Origin: Actinomycetota bacterium | GTDB lineage: Bacteria > Actinomycetota > Actinomycetes > Streptosporangiales > Streptosporangiaceae | Length of the DNA stretch: 41,138 nucleotides | Direction of reading: 5' to 3' | Assembly (NCBI GenBank): GCA_021324595.1 | Contig: JAJPIV010000046.1 | Coordinates: forward strand, 1 to 41,138 | Part shown: one piece after another, positions 24,662-33,252 of the stretch | Position numbering within the stretch: position 1 is the stretch's first letter | Layout of the letters: every line of letters begins with the position of its first letter | Program-made: the position numbers and the translations under genes | Notes under the pieces: model-generated | What the model saw: the letters and a program-made list of their open reading frames with translations, nothing else | The model's database searches: none | What the model was told of the DNA's origin: nothing

Positions 24662-27600
24662 TCAGCGCACGCCGGCGGGGGCCGGGCCGGGGCGAAGCGG
24701 CCTTCCGGCCGGCCCGCCCGGGTGACCGCTGAGCTGGCGGTACAGGCGCTCGGTGTCGGGATGTGGCTCCGCTCCCGGCGCGATCTCGCTGATCGCGTCC
24801 AGGCACCCGCGCCACGCCCTCGCCACCGCATCGGCGTTCCCTGCCTCGTGCTCGGACCGCATGAGGGCGCGCCACAGCTGCTCGGCTGCGGGCTCGGCGG
24901 CCAGGCCGGCCCTCGCCGCGCGGGCGGCGGCGCCGGGGTTCCCGGCGTTCAGCTCGACCGCGGCGAGCAGCTCGGCGGTGTCGACGATCTCCGCGCGGAT
25001 CGTCTCGACCAGCCCGACATCGAGCCACCAGTGGTAGCACCCGGCGAACGGCTCGCCCCGGACCAGGGCCATCGCCGCCCGCAGGTCCGCGGGGTCGCGC
25101 CGGGCGCGTCCACGGGCCGCCAGCGCGCTGAACTCCGTCCAGTCGAGCCGCACGTCCTCGTGCAGGACGTAGACCCCGCTTCCCAGGTGGATCACGCACT
25201 CCCGGCCGTCACGCGCCCGGCCGAGGCGGCGCCGGGTCCGGGTGATGAGCTGCCGTACCGCGTCGGCCGGGCGCGGGTGGTCCTCGTCGGGCCCGAGCAG
25301 GGCGCACAGCGCCGAGCCGGACAGGCCCACCGGGGCGTGCAGCGCCAGCGCGAGCACGAGCTCGGCCTGCTTCGGCTGGAGGGGCTCGGCCGGGCCGGTG
25401 ACCTCGACCGGCCCCAGCACCCGGACTGCCAGGTCCCGGGCCTGCCCGCGATCCTCGGGTTCCCGCTCCCCGGCGCCGCCGCCGGGTCCGGGCCCGGCCC
25501 GGCTGGCATCCCGGGCGCGCAGCGCGCCGTGAGCCGGCCCCCCTGGCCGACTGGCGGCCTCGTGCTCATCCGCCGGCTCCTCATCGGCCGGGACGGCCGG
25601 CCATTCCCCGGCCGGGGCGACCGGGGCCGCCGCGAACCTGGCCCACGGTGGCCCGCCGTAGTCCTGGTAGGGCGCCGCCGCCGGGCTCACGTCCTCGGTC
25701 ACGGCCGCCGTGGCAAAGACCCCGGCGAGTGCCTCGTACTCGGCCACCGTCAGGGTCTGCGGCCAGACGGTGATCTGGCGATCCGGGCCGAGGTGGGCCA
25801 TGCTGATCTCCGCCATCATCTCCCCGTCCCGGTCCGGATCCGGGCCGAGCCGCATCAGCGCCGGCGCGAGCTTGCCGCCCTCGGCCTGGGTGTCTCCGGC
25901 CACCAGCGCCGCGATGCCGCCGGGCCCGTCCGCGAGCGCCAGGAGCCGTGCCATCTGGGCGGGGGTCGGTTCGGCCCGGCTCACCAGCAGGGTCAGCCCC
26001 CAGTCCTCATCCTCGGGATCGGACAGCCGCCTGGCCCGCACGTCGGCCGGGCCGCCGTCCCGCAGCCGCTCTCCGACCGTGGCCGCGCGGGACTGCAGCA
26101 GGTCGAGCGCCTCGTCCAGGTCAGGGCAGGTTTCAGCCCGGCCGAGGATCTCCAACTCGTCGCAGCCGACGAGGATCAGGTCGTACCAGCCGCTCCACCG
26201 GCTCGACGCCAGCTCGGTGGCCGCGGTGACGAGCAGCCGGTCGGCGAGGTCGCCCGGCCCGTCGCAGCAGGTCACCCGCAGCGCCTCCAGGTCGAGCAGC
26301 AGGTACCCGCCGCTGTCGGTGGCCCCGGCGGTGAACAGCCCGGGCAGCACGTCGCCGACCTCCCCGGGCGCCGGCGGCCCCGCCGTGCCGGGTCCGGCGC
26401 GGTCATCGCCGAGCCGGACCGTCCAGCACATCGCCTGCCGGCCCGGCGCGATCGTGAACGGCGGGGGCGGCGGTGTGGCCGATGGCGCGGAGAGCAGCAC
26501 CTCGAGCGTGCCGGGGGTCAGGTGCAGGCCGACGATCGGGGGCAGCGGGTCCCCCGCCGCCGCCAGCCCGTCGGCCAGCTCGCGCAGGGCGTCAGGCATC
26601 GTCGCCGGAGCCCGCGCGCCTTGGCCCTCGCCCGTCGGCGCCGGCTCCCGGTGGCGCGGCTGCGGGCCAGGGCGCGCCGCCCCGGCCCGGATGCCGCCCG
26701 CTGCCGCGCCGTCATCCGCCGCATCTAGGTCGTCACCGGCCCCATCCGCGCCGGGCCAGTCCTCGCCGGGCTCCGCGAACGCGCCGCCGGAGGTGGCCGC
26801 GTACCGCGCTGCGGCGGTCCCGCGGCGGCCGGATCCGCCGCCGGCCGCGCCGGGGCCGAGCCCGAATGGCGCCAGCCGCGCGAGCGAGGCGCGCAGCTTG
26901 CGCTCCACGCGGCGGCTGGCCTCGCCGGACGGCAGCGCGATCCGCCGTCCGGTTCGCCGGTGCTGGCGCTGCCGGTGCCTGAGCCGGTCCAGGCTGACCA
27001 GCGCTCCCCCCGCCAGCATGCCGAGGCTGAAGAGCGCGAATTCGGGAACCTGATCGCGCTCCGCCGTGATGAGCACGGCGCCGGCCCCGCCTGGCGGGAC
27101 CGTCCCCGGCACGGGCATGGCGGGGCTCGCGGACGGGCCGGGAGAGGGGGCCGGGGGCGCCGTGCCGGGCGACGGGCCGGCAACCGGCGTTCCGCCTCCC
27201 GGGGGCGGCGAGCCCGCAGCCGCATGCGAATGGCGGAACCTGGGTTCCCTGGAAGGATGGCCGGAATGCCGGCCGTGCCCGCCGGCGGCGCCGGAGGCAT
27301 CGCGGTCATGGTCCCGGCCGCCGTGGCGGTCCTCGTCATGGCGCCCGGGCGGGCCGTGCGGATGCGCCGGAGCCGGGGGGAGCAGCAGCCGCCAGCCGGG
27401 CTGGATCTGGGACGGGTCGCGGAACACCTCGCCGTGGCCCATGTCCCGCCCGAGGTTGAGGCGGACGATCTCCGGGTAGAGGTCGCCGGCGCCGAGGTAG
27501 CGCTCGGCGAGCGTCCACAGGCAGTCTCCCGGGCGCACCACCACCGTCCGATCCGCCGCCCTGCGCGCGTGTCCGGTCTCCACGAATGACACCTCCGTGA

Positions 27601-28096
27601 ACGCGGTGCCAGCGCCCCCCGGTCCCGCCCCGGGCGAGGGCGCCGCCCGTGAAGGCGAAGGCGCAGCCGCGGGCGCGGGCGCCCTGGCCCCCGCGACGAT
27701 GGCGGGTGAGGCGGCCAGCGCCGCTGCCGCCGGAGCGGAGAAGAGCAGCGCCGCCGACGCGACGAGCCGGCTCGCGACCGCCTGGGCGCCCGCCAGGCGC
27801 AGCCGCGGCGCCCGCCGGCCACGTGCCGCCGCCTGCGCCTCGGTCAGCACCGCGAGGGTGAAGATCGCCCAGCCGAGCCACGAGACGTCCCGGACCGCGC
27901 CGAGGAACAGGCCGCCGCTGTCCCGGTGCAGCAAGGCGGCGATGACGCGGTGCCAGGAGGGCAGGCGCGCCGGAACCGGTGCGCCGCCCAGCCGGTAGAG
28001 CAGCACCGGAAGGCCGCCGACCACCGCGCCCAGCACTGCCAGGGCGGCAAGGCCGCGGATCACCACGCCCGCCCGGCCGGCCGCGCCGCCGATCAC
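24662..28096 (-). CDS. Large membrane protein with LysM and SARP-type BTAD domain
   Basis: A 1144-residue protein. Two or three N-terminal helices (about 13-35, 70-88, 108-135) precede a LysM domain (RTVVVRPGDCLWTLAERYLG to QIQPGWRLLLP, about 183-240). Then come a His/Gly/Pro-rich segment, another helix (about 355-372) and a long cytoplasmic-looking region. The end (about 890-1125) has a winged-helix-like part (VRVLGPVEVTGPAEPLQPKQ) and a bacterial transcriptional activator domain (LDWTEFSALAARGRARRD, YHWWLDVGLVETIRAEI). LysM binds peptidoglycan; BTAD occurs in SARP regulators. Such fusions are known at the end of actinobacterial Tad loci, but their role is not established. The GTG start overlaps the previous stop (GTGA). 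Confidence 0.85.
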   Translation of the reverse strand: MIGGAAGRAGVVIRGLAALAVLGAVVGGLPVLLYRLGGAPVPARLPSWHRVIAALLHRDSGGLFLGAVRDVSWLGWAIFTLAVLTEAQAAARGRRAPRLRLAGAQAVASRLVASAALLFSAPAAAALAASPAIVAGARAPAPAAAPSPSRAAPSPGAGPGGAGTAFTEVSFVETGHARRAADRTVVVRPGDCLWTLAERYLGAGDLYPEIVRLNLGRDMGHGEVFRDPSQIQPGWRLLLPPAPAHPHGPPGRHDEDRHGGRDHDRDASGAAGGHGRHSGHPSREPRFRHSHAAAGSPPPGGGTPVAGPSPGTAPPAPSPGPSASPAMPVPGTVPPGGAGAVLITAERDQVPEFALFSLGMLAGGALVSLDRLRHRQRQHRRTGRRIALPSGEASRRVERKLRASLARLAPFGLGPGAAGGGSGRRGTAAARYAATSGGAFAEPGEDWPGADGAGDDLDAADDGAAAGGIRAGAARPGPQPRHREPAPTGEGQGARAPATMPDALRELADGLAAAGDPLPPIVGLHLTPGTLEVLLSAPSATPPPPPFTIAPGRQAMCWTVRLGDDRAGPGTAGPPAPGEVGDVLPGLFTAGATDSGGYLLLDLEALRVTCCDGPGDLADRLLVTAATELASSRWSGWYDLILVGCDELEILGRAETCPDLDEALDLLQSRAATVGERLRDGGPADVRARRLSDPEDEDWGLTLLVSRAEPTPAQMARLLALADGPGGIAALVAGDTQAEGGKLAPALMRLGPDPDRDGEMMAEISMAHLGPDRQITVWPQTLTVAEYEALAGVFATAAVTEDVSPAAAPYQDYGGPPWARFAAAPVAPAGEWPAVPADEEPADEHEAASRPGGPAHGALRARDASRAGPGPGGGAGEREPEDRGQARDLAVRVLGPVEVTGPAEPLQPKQAELVLALALHAPVGLSGSALCALLGPDEDHPRPADAVRQLITRTRRRLGRARDGRECVIHLGSGVYVLHEDVRLDWTEFSALAARGRARRDPADLRAAMALVRGEPFAGCYHWWLDVGLVETIRAEIVDTAELLAAVELNAGNPGAAARAARAGLAAEPAAEQLWRALMRSEHEAGNADAVARAWRGCLDAISEIAPGAEPHPDTERLYRQLSGHPGGPAGRPLRPGPAPAGVR

Positions 28097-28557
28097 CGGC
28101 CCGGTCCCGTCACGCCGGAGACCAGCGACGCCACCGCCGTCCCGGTGGATGTCATCGTGTCGATGCCGATCAGGGACAGCACGGTGGTCCGGCTGGTGAC
28201 GGTCACGCTCACCCGGATCATCCGCGTCCCGTCGGGGCTGACGGTCCCGCGGTACCCGGCCCTGGCCAGGTAGGCCCGGGCCGCGGCGACGGCCTGGGCC
28301 TGGTCCACCTGGAACGTTCCGGATCGGTAGGCGGCCGGCCTGCTCACCAGGCCCGCGCCAGCCCGGGCGGCCTCCTGCGCGATCGCGGCGGCGTTCTCCG
28401 CCTGGGAGAGCTTGCGACCACCGTCGATGACCAGCCCGGCCAGGGCCAGCAGCGCGAGCATCAGCACGGCGAGCATCAGCGTCAGAGAGCCGCGCTCGCG
28501 GCAGGACGGCGGTGAACCGCCCGGGATGAGGCGGACGGCCTTCGCCCGTGGCCCCAT
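28093..28557 (-). CDS. TadG/TadE-like minor pilin or pilus assembly protein
   Basis: This 154-residue protein has a basic leader, a pseudopilin-like start RERGSLTLMLAVLMLALLAL with one long helix (about 20-43) and an Ala-rich helical/beta outer part (QAENAAAIAQEAARAGAG, later VSVTVTSRTTVLSLIGI). This is the Pro/Gly-Ser-x-x-hydrophobic TadE/TadG layout. The ATG is preceded by GGGAGGCACC. A 256-base gap separates it from the upstream tad genes, so it may have its own promoter. It is coupled by GTGA overlap to the LysM-BTAD gene. Confidence 0.8.
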   Translation of the reverse strand: MGPRAKAVRLIPGGSPPSCRERGSLTLMLAVLMLALLALAGLVIDGGRKLSQAENAAAIAQEAARAGAGLVSRPAAYRSGTFQVDQAQAVAAARAYLARAGYRGTVSPDGTRMIRVSVTVTSRTTVLSLIGIDTMTSTGTAVASLVSGVTGPGR

Positions 28558-28711
28558 GGTGCCTCCCTTCAGCCTGAAGCCGGCCCGCCTCCCGGGGCGG
28601 CGTGGCCGGTCCCTCCCCGGGCGCGCCACCGCCCGCGCCCCAGCGGCCGGGCGCGGGCAGGCCCCGGGCCGGGCGGGATCAGCGCGCGCCGGACCATCCT
28701 GGCCGCCGGGG

Positions 28712-28729
28712 TGTGACATCGCTGTGACA
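28712..28729. promoter_or_regulatory. Direct repeat TGTGACA with 11-bp period
   Basis: TGTGACA occurs at 28712-28718 and 28723-28729, an exact 11-bp step, in the 256-base gap inside the tad gene block and about 155 bases upstream of the gene starting at 28557. The geometry resembles direct-repeat sites of OmpR/PhoP-type regulators. It may mark an internal promoter for the TadG-like and LysM-BTAD genes. Inference only. Confidence 0.35.
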
Positions 28730-28813
28730 CCGGTGCCCGGGTCCCGCCGTCCCGGCGCCCGCCGGCCGGGGACATCACGGCCGGGGCGCCGGGCCTGGGG
28801 GCCTGGGCACGGG

Positions 28814-29245
28814 TCATCTCGCCCGGTACGGATCCAGCGGCGAGGTGAACGTGGCGCGCAGCGTCCGCGACCCCGGCACGCCGGGCACGAGCAGGTCGGA
28901 CAGGCGCACCGTGCAGGAGACGGTCGCGCTCACCGCGGCGGGCTGGCCCACCGGAACGGAGAAGCCGGCGACGTCCACCGTGATCTCCGGCCGGCATCGC
29001 AGCCCGTCCGCGCGCAGGGCCGCGCGGGCGCTCGACACGGCGGCCTGCCGGGCCGCGGGCGCGCTGAACGCCAGCGACGCCTGCCGTGCCGCGTCGCGGG
29101 CCGCGGCGTCCACCGAGCCCTGGGCGACCGACGTCCTGCCCGCCGCGATCACCAGGCCGACCAGGAACATGATGACCGGCGCCAGGACGACCAGCTCGAG
29201 GGCGGCGCTGCCGCGGTCGGAGCGCGGGCCGGCGGTGGCCGTCAC
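28814..29245 (-). CDS. TadE-like pilus protein 2
   Basis: This 143-residue protein shows the TadE signature DRGSAALELVVLAPVIMFLV (about 10-29), with Glu17 after the Gly-Ser, a long hydrophobic helix, and an outer domain with Cys83 and Cys109 (GLRCRPEITVDV, SATVSCTVRL) that could form a disulfide. The GTG start overlaps the stop of the preceding TadE-like gene by four bases. These minor pilins are inserted in the membrane and assist Flp pilus assembly. Confidence 0.85.
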   Translation of the reverse strand: MTATAGPRSDRGSAALELVVLAPVIMFLVGLVIAAGRTSVAQGSVDAAARDAARQASLAFSAPAARQAAVSSARAALRADGLRCRPEITVDVAGFSVPVGQPAAVSATVSCTVRLSDLLVPGVPGSRTLRATFTSPLDPYRAR

Positions 29246-29763
29246 GGTTGGCGCTCCCGGCCGGGCAGCGGCCAGGGTCCCGGCCGCCCGGCCGCCTCGA
29301 ACCGCTCCACCGGAGCGGTCACGGTCTCCCGCACCGCGATCACCAGGCCCGGAACCAGGGACGGCGCCCGGCCGGTCACCGTGATGCGCACGGTCGCCGC
29401 GGTGCTTCCGGCGGCCGAGGCAGCCGGGGACAGCAGGAAGCCCGGAGCCGCCGAGCGGGCGAACGCCACCGCCGCCCGGGCGCCCGCTGCAGGCGCCTGA
29501 TGAGCGGTCCGGGCCACGTCGGCGCCCTGGCGGGCCGCCGCGAGCGCGGTCTCCCGGGCCAGGTACCAGACACTTGCCTGGACGATCACCATGAGGCCGA
29601 ACAGGAACGCCGGCATCGCGATCACATAGCCGAGCGTGAGCGCGCCGCGCTCCCCGCGTCCCGCCCGCCCGGCCGCAGCCAGCGCCCGGCGGGGGGCGCT
29701 GCGCAGCCGTTTCGCCTCCGCGGCGGCTTGCCCGCTCGGTGCCAGGGGAGCTTGCCCGCTCAT
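29242..29763 (-). CDS. TadE-like pilus protein 1
   Basis: This 173-residue protein has a longer, basic N terminus (about 1-40) followed by RGALTLGYVIAMPAFLFGLM and one membrane helix (about 44-65), then YLARETALAAARQGADVA and an outer beta-rich part. The architecture is TadE-like. The N terminus contains an 8-residue tandem duplication (SGQAPLAP/SGQAAAEA) that belongs to a 24-bp repeat also covering the end of the Flp gene. It begins two bases after the Flp stop with no good ribosome site, so translation probably depends on coupling. Confidence 0.8.
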   Translation of the reverse strand: MSGQAPLAPSGQAAAEAKRLRSAPRRALAAAGRAGRGERGALTLGYVIAMPAFLFGLMVIVQASVWYLARETALAAARQGADVARTAHQAPAAGARAAVAFARSAAPGFLLSPAASAAGSTAATVRITVTGRAPSLVPGLVIAVRETVTAPVERFEAAGRPGPWPLPGRERQP

Positions 29764-29783
29764 GACTACGGGAGCTTGCCCGC
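29725..29783. repeat. Three 24-bp-period copies spanning the flp/tadE junction
   Basis: The core CTTGCCCGC recurs at 29727, 29751 and 29775 with exact 24-bp steps; copies 2 and 3 share GGAGCTTGCCCGC. The array covers the 3' end of the Flp-type pilin gene and the first codons of the TadE-like gene, suggesting replication slippage copied the pilin's end into the neighbour's N terminus. Confidence 0.7.
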
Positions 29784-29966
29784 CTCGGCCCGGATCGCCT
29801 TGGAGAACAGGGCCGCGGCGACCCCGGCGGCGGCCACGACCGCCACGGCGATCACGATCCACTCCAGGGACAGCGCCCCCGCCTCGGCCCGGTCGCCCAG
29901 CATGGCGCCGATCCGCTGCCGCACCCGCTCCGCGAGGTATTCCGCGGCCAGCCACGTGACGTACAT
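29766..29966 (-). CDS. Flp-type prepilin
   Basis: A 66-residue small pilin. After a basic leader (ERVRQRIGAMLGDRAEAG) comes the prepilin peptidase site G-ALSLE, with Glu at +5 of the mature chain. A continuous hydrophobic helix (WIVIAVAVVAAAGVAAALF) follows. This is the expected layout of Flp/Tad major pilins, although the leader is rather long and the usual Glu-Tyr is Glu-Trp. The ATG follows AAGGAGG with ideal spacing, the strongest ribosome site in the operon, consistent with high expression of a structural subunit. It is flanked by tadC (27-base gap) and a TadE-like gene (2-base gap). Confidence 0.85.
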   Translation of the reverse strand: MYVTWLAAEYLAERVRQRIGAMLGDRAEAGALSLEWIVIAVAVVAAAGVAAALFSKAIRAEAGKLP

Positions 29967-29993
29967 CCGATGCCTCCTTGTCGGCTCTGGCGG

Positions 29994-30857
29994 CTACCCG
30001 AACGTCCGGTAGACGACGGGGAAGATCAGCAGCAGCAGGAAGCCCGCGCCGAGCAGCGCGATGGGGATCACCATCGTCGTGCTGCGGGCACCCGCCCTGG
30101 CCTTCGCGGCGGCGAGCGCCTCGGCGCGCATCGAGTCGGCGCGGGCCGCGAGCGTCTGCACGATCCGCGCGCCCTCCTGGCCGGCGACTTCGGCGAGGTC
30201 GGCGAGGTCGGCCAGCTCGCCGACGCCGGTCCGCCTGGCCAGGTCGGCCAGTCCCGCCCAGGGCGGCCTGCCCGCCTGCCTGACCGAGGCGAGCGCCCCG
30301 GCGATCCTGGCGAACGCCCAGCCCTCGCCGACCTGGGCCGCGGCCTCAAGCGCCTCCGTCGGGCCCGCCCCGGCTCCCCGCTCGAGCGCCACGAGATCCA
30401 GGTAGCTGGTCAGCGCGTGCCGGAAGTCGGCGCGCCTCCGCGCGGCGCTCGCCCGGGTCACCAGGTCCGGGGCGAGGAACAGGGCAAGGCCGAGCGCTGC
30501 CGACGCCACGGCCGGCACCGCCAGCGGCGGCCGGCGGCCGGCCAGCGCGAGCAGCGCGGTGACCACGGGCAGGATGCCCAGCCCTGCCAGGCCGCAGGCG
30601 ACCTTGCCGGCCAGCCACCGCTCCCGGTCCTGGCCCAGCAGGGCAAGGTCGGCCGCGGGCACGGGAAGCCAGGGCAGCGCGGCGCCGAGGCGCGCGGCGG
30701 CCGAGCGGGCCGGCGGGCCGCCCTCGCCGGCGCGGGCGGCTCCGTCAATCCTGGCCAGCGCCGCGTCCAGGCGCGCCGGCGCCGGCATCAGCTCCGAGGC
30801 CAGGGCGAAGGCGCCCAGGCCGGCCATCGCGCCGCTCGCCGCGGCCATGAGGTTCAC
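29994..30857 (-). CDS. tadC: Tad pilus inner-membrane platform protein TadC
   Basis: This 287-residue protein has a type II secretion F domain (about 140-260: ADFRHALTSYLDLVALERGA, GVGELADLADLAEVAGQEGA) and hydrophobic helices near the N terminus, at about 82-128 and at the C terminus (MVIPIALLGAGFLLLLIF). TadC and TadB form the membrane platform on which the TadA motor assembles Flp pilin. The GTG start overlaps the tadB stop (GTGA). Confidence 0.88.
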   Translation of the reverse strand: MNLMAAASGAMAGLGAFALASELMPAPARLDAALARIDGAARAGEGGPPARSAAARLGAALPWLPVPAADLALLGQDRERWLAGKVACGLAGLGILPVVTALLALAGRRPPLAVPAVASAALGLALFLAPDLVTRASAARRRADFRHALTSYLDLVALERGAGAGPTEALEAAAQVGEGWAFARIAGALASVRQAGRPPWAGLADLARRTGVGELADLADLAEVAGQEGARIVQTLAARADSMRAEALAAAKARAGARSTTMVIPIALLGAGFLLLLIFPVVYRTFG

Positions 30858-31774
30858 CGCTGGCCTCCTGGCCCATCCGGCCGCCGCACCACGAGCCTGG
30901 CGGCGCGTCCGCCTGGACCGCCGCCCGTTGCCGGATCCGGCCCCGCGCCGAGGAAACGGCCGGGGACCGGGATGCTGCCGAGCCGGTGCAGCCAGGTCAG
31001 GCCCGCCGCGTACAGCGCCGCGACCGCCCCGAGCACGCCCTCGCCGGCCAGGGTCCCGTACGGGGCGGAGTAGGCGCGGTTGACGACGGCGAACAGGGTG
31101 AAGCCCGCGATGAAGGCGACGATCCAGCGCAGCGTGGCCCGGTGCTGCGCCCGGTCGGCATCGATCTCCCGCCGGGCCGCGACGTCCCTGGCCAGCTGGC
31201 CGGCCAGCGCGCTGAGCACTCCGTGCACCCCGCCGCCGCGCCTGCCGGTGGCGATGATCAGCGCTGCGGCGATCCGGTCCCCGGCCGGGTCATCGACCTC
31301 GTCGGCGAACGCGCGCAGCGCCTCCTGCGTCCCGACCCGCGCGGACAGCCGGCGGGCCAGCGCCGTGACCGGGCCCGCGATCGCGGCCGGCGCGGTCCGC
31401 GCGCTGGCCTCCAGGGCGTCTTCCAGGCCATGGCTCGCCGTCAGCAGGTCGGCGACCCGCCGGGTCCACTGCTCCAGCCCCTCCAGCACCGCGGTGCGCT
31501 GCCGGGCCGCGCGGGACGCCGTCAGCCTCGGCACGAAGATCACCGCCGCGCCGGCCGCGAGCGCGGCGACCGGCCAGCCGGTGACGGCGAGCATCAGCAG
31601 CGCGGCGCCGGCGGCAAGCAGCCCGCGCCGCCGGGCCGCCGGGGTGAGCCTGACCCGGCCGGCGAGCGCGGGCGGCGGCCGGCCCGGAGCCTGCGGCCGT
31701 CCGATGAGCTCGGCCACCAGCACCGCGGCCCCGGTGGCGGCCAGGGCGCCGGCCAGGGCGGCGAGCAGGGTCAC
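30854..31774 (-). CDS. tadB: Tad pilus inner-membrane platform protein TadB
   Basis: This 306-residue protein has an N-terminal helix (LLAALAGALAATGAAVLVAE), a helix pair at about 50-85, a T2SSF domain (VLEGLEQWTRRVADLLTASH to GRRGGGVHGVLSALAGQLAR, about 97-215) and C-terminal helices (WIVAFIAGFTLFAVVNRAY). It is the partner of TadC. The start is taken at GTG 31774, which overlaps the tadA stop by four bases; the frame stays open far upstream but that part is a shadow of tadA. Confidence 0.88.
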   Translation of the reverse strand: MTLLAALAGALAATGAAVLVAELIGRPQAPGRPPPALAGRVRLTPAARRRGLLAAGAALLMLAVTGWPVAALAAGAAVIFVPRLTASRAARQRTAVLEGLEQWTRRVADLLTASHGLEDALEASARTAPAAIAGPVTALARRLSARVGTQEALRAFADEVDDPAGDRIAAALIIATGRRGGGVHGVLSALAGQLARDVAARREIDADRAQHRATLRWIVAFIAGFTLFAVVNRAYSAPYGTLAGEGVLGAVAALYAAGLTWLHRLGSIPVPGRFLGAGPDPATGGGPGGRAARLVVRRPDGPGGQR

Positions 31775-33252
31775 CGGGTCACCGCCAGCCAGCCCTCGGG
31801 CTGGCCGCCGATCCGGTGCCCGTCGAGCAGCTCGGCGGGCAACCCGGCGGCCGCCAGGCGGTCGAGCATCGCCGGGGACGGCGAGTGGGCGACCACGGCC
31901 CGGCCGTCCGGCCCGGATGGCAGGAACAGCCGGTTGACGGCCGGGCGCTCGGTGTCCCCGGGCGGCATCACTTCGAGGATCTCCGACACGTACCGGACCG
32001 TCCGGCTCCCGTCGAAGCCCTTGCGGACGTGGACGATCAGGTCCACCGCCATGCCCACGAGTATGTGGATCGCGCGCTCGGCCAGCGCGAGCCCGCCCCG
32101 CAGCCCGAGGATGAGGATGCGGTCGAACGCTTCGGCGGGCGAGTTCGCGTGCATCGTGCACATCGAGCCGTCCTGGCCCGAGTTCATCGCCTCCAGCATC
32201 GGCATGATCTCGGCGCGCCGTACCTCGCCGACGATGATCCGCTGCGGGTTGTGCCGGAGCGCGTGCGCGATCAGGTCGTGCAGCGAGATCGACCCGGTGC
32301 CCTCGGAGTTCGCCTCGCGCGCCTCGAACGCGATCACGTCCGGGTGCTGTTCCTGCTCGTGCAGGTACAGCTCGTGCTCGGTCTCCAGCGTGGCGATCCG
32401 CTCGCCAGGGGGGATCTCGCTGGCCAGCGCGCGCAGCAGCGTGGTCTTCCCGGCGTTCACCCCCCCGGTCACGATGATGTTGCACCGGCTCCTCACCGCT
32501 GCGGCGAGGAACGCCGCGGTCACCTGGTCGACGGTGCCCAGCCGGATCAGGCTGGCCAGCGTGACGTTCAGCTGGCCGTGGCGGCGCAGCGACAGGCACG
32601 GCCGCGGGGTCACCGACATCGTGCCGGTGAGCCGCGCCCCTCCCGCCAGGGCCACGTTGACCAGCGGCGAGGCGGCGGAGAAGTCGCGTGCGGTCTGGCC
32701 GCCCCGGCTGGCCAGGGTGCGGATCAGGTCGGCGAGGGCCTCGTCGCTCGGCGCGATCGGCGGCGCGGCTACCCGCTCCCCGGTGGAGTAGGTGACCCAA
32801 ACCCGGTCGCAGCCGTTGACGTCCACGTTCTCGACGTCGGGGTCGCGCAGGTACGCGGCGAGCGGCCCGAGGCCGTACCGCTGGTCGTAGACGGCCTGGG
32901 TCAGGGCGTCCAGGTCGGTGCCGGAGGCGGCCTGCCCGCCGAGGCGGGCCCGCTGGCGTGCCCAGCTCATGACCGCGTCCCGGATCAGCGGCATCACGTC
33001 CCGCTCGGCGGCGCCGCCGGGAAGCCGGTCCGCGACCGCGGCCAGGATCTCCGGCACCGCGGCGAGCAGGCTCGGGTCGGCCAGGCCGGGGGGCACCCGC
33101 GTCCGGCCGGCGATGCCAGCGGCCGGCCAGGGACCGCCCGCGCCTGAGTGCCTGGCGGGCGCGACGGGATGTCGCTGCCCGGCGGCTGGATCCGGGAGGC
33201 CGCCCGCGCCTGGGTGCCTGGCGGGCCCGGGGGGCCAGGGCAGGCCGCTCAC
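31771..33252 (-). CDS. tadA: Tad pilus motor ATPase TadA (CpaF family)
   Basis: This 493-residue hexameric-type secretion ATPase shows the N-terminal domain RDPDVENVDVNGCDRVWVTY, Walker A GGVNAGKTTLL, Asp box LETEHELYLHE, Walker B QRIIVGEVRR and His box GSMCTMHANSPAEAFDR. It powers pilin assembly from the cytoplasmic face. The first about 90 residues are Pro/Ala/Gly-rich and include a doubled segment (PARHPGAGG/PARHSGAGG), so the true start could lie further inside. GTG 33252 is chosen because it overlaps the TadZ-like stop (GTGA). Confidence 0.92.
   Translation of the reverse strand: MSGLPWPPGPARHPGAGGLPDPAAGQRHPVAPARHSGAGGPWPAAGIAGRTRVPPGLADPSLLAAVPEILAAVADRLPGGAAERDVMPLIRDAVMSWARQRARLGGQAASGTDLDALTQAVYDQRYGLGPLAAYLRDPDVENVDVNGCDRVWVTYSTGERVAAPPIAPSDEALADLIRTLASRGGQTARDFSAASPLVNVALAGGARLTGTMSVTPRPCLSLRRHGQLNVTLASLIRLGTVDQVTAAFLAAAVRSRCNIIVTGGVNAGKTTLLRALASEIPPGERIATLETEHELYLHEQEQHPDVIAFEAREANSEGTGSISLHDLIAHALRHNPQRIIVGEVRRAEIMPMLEAMNSGQDGSMCTMHANSPAEAFDRILILGLRGGLALAERAIHILVGMAVDLIVHVRKGFDGSRTVRYVSEILEVMPPGDTERPAVNRLFLPSGPDGRAVVAHSPSPAMLDRLAAAGLPAELLDGHRIGGQPEGWLAVTR

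Noticed and set aside
29994-33252. Type II secretion or type IV pilus system
   Set aside because: The CpaF-type ATPase, paired T2SSF proteins, Flp-like small pilin and TadE proteins together indicate the Tad subclass.
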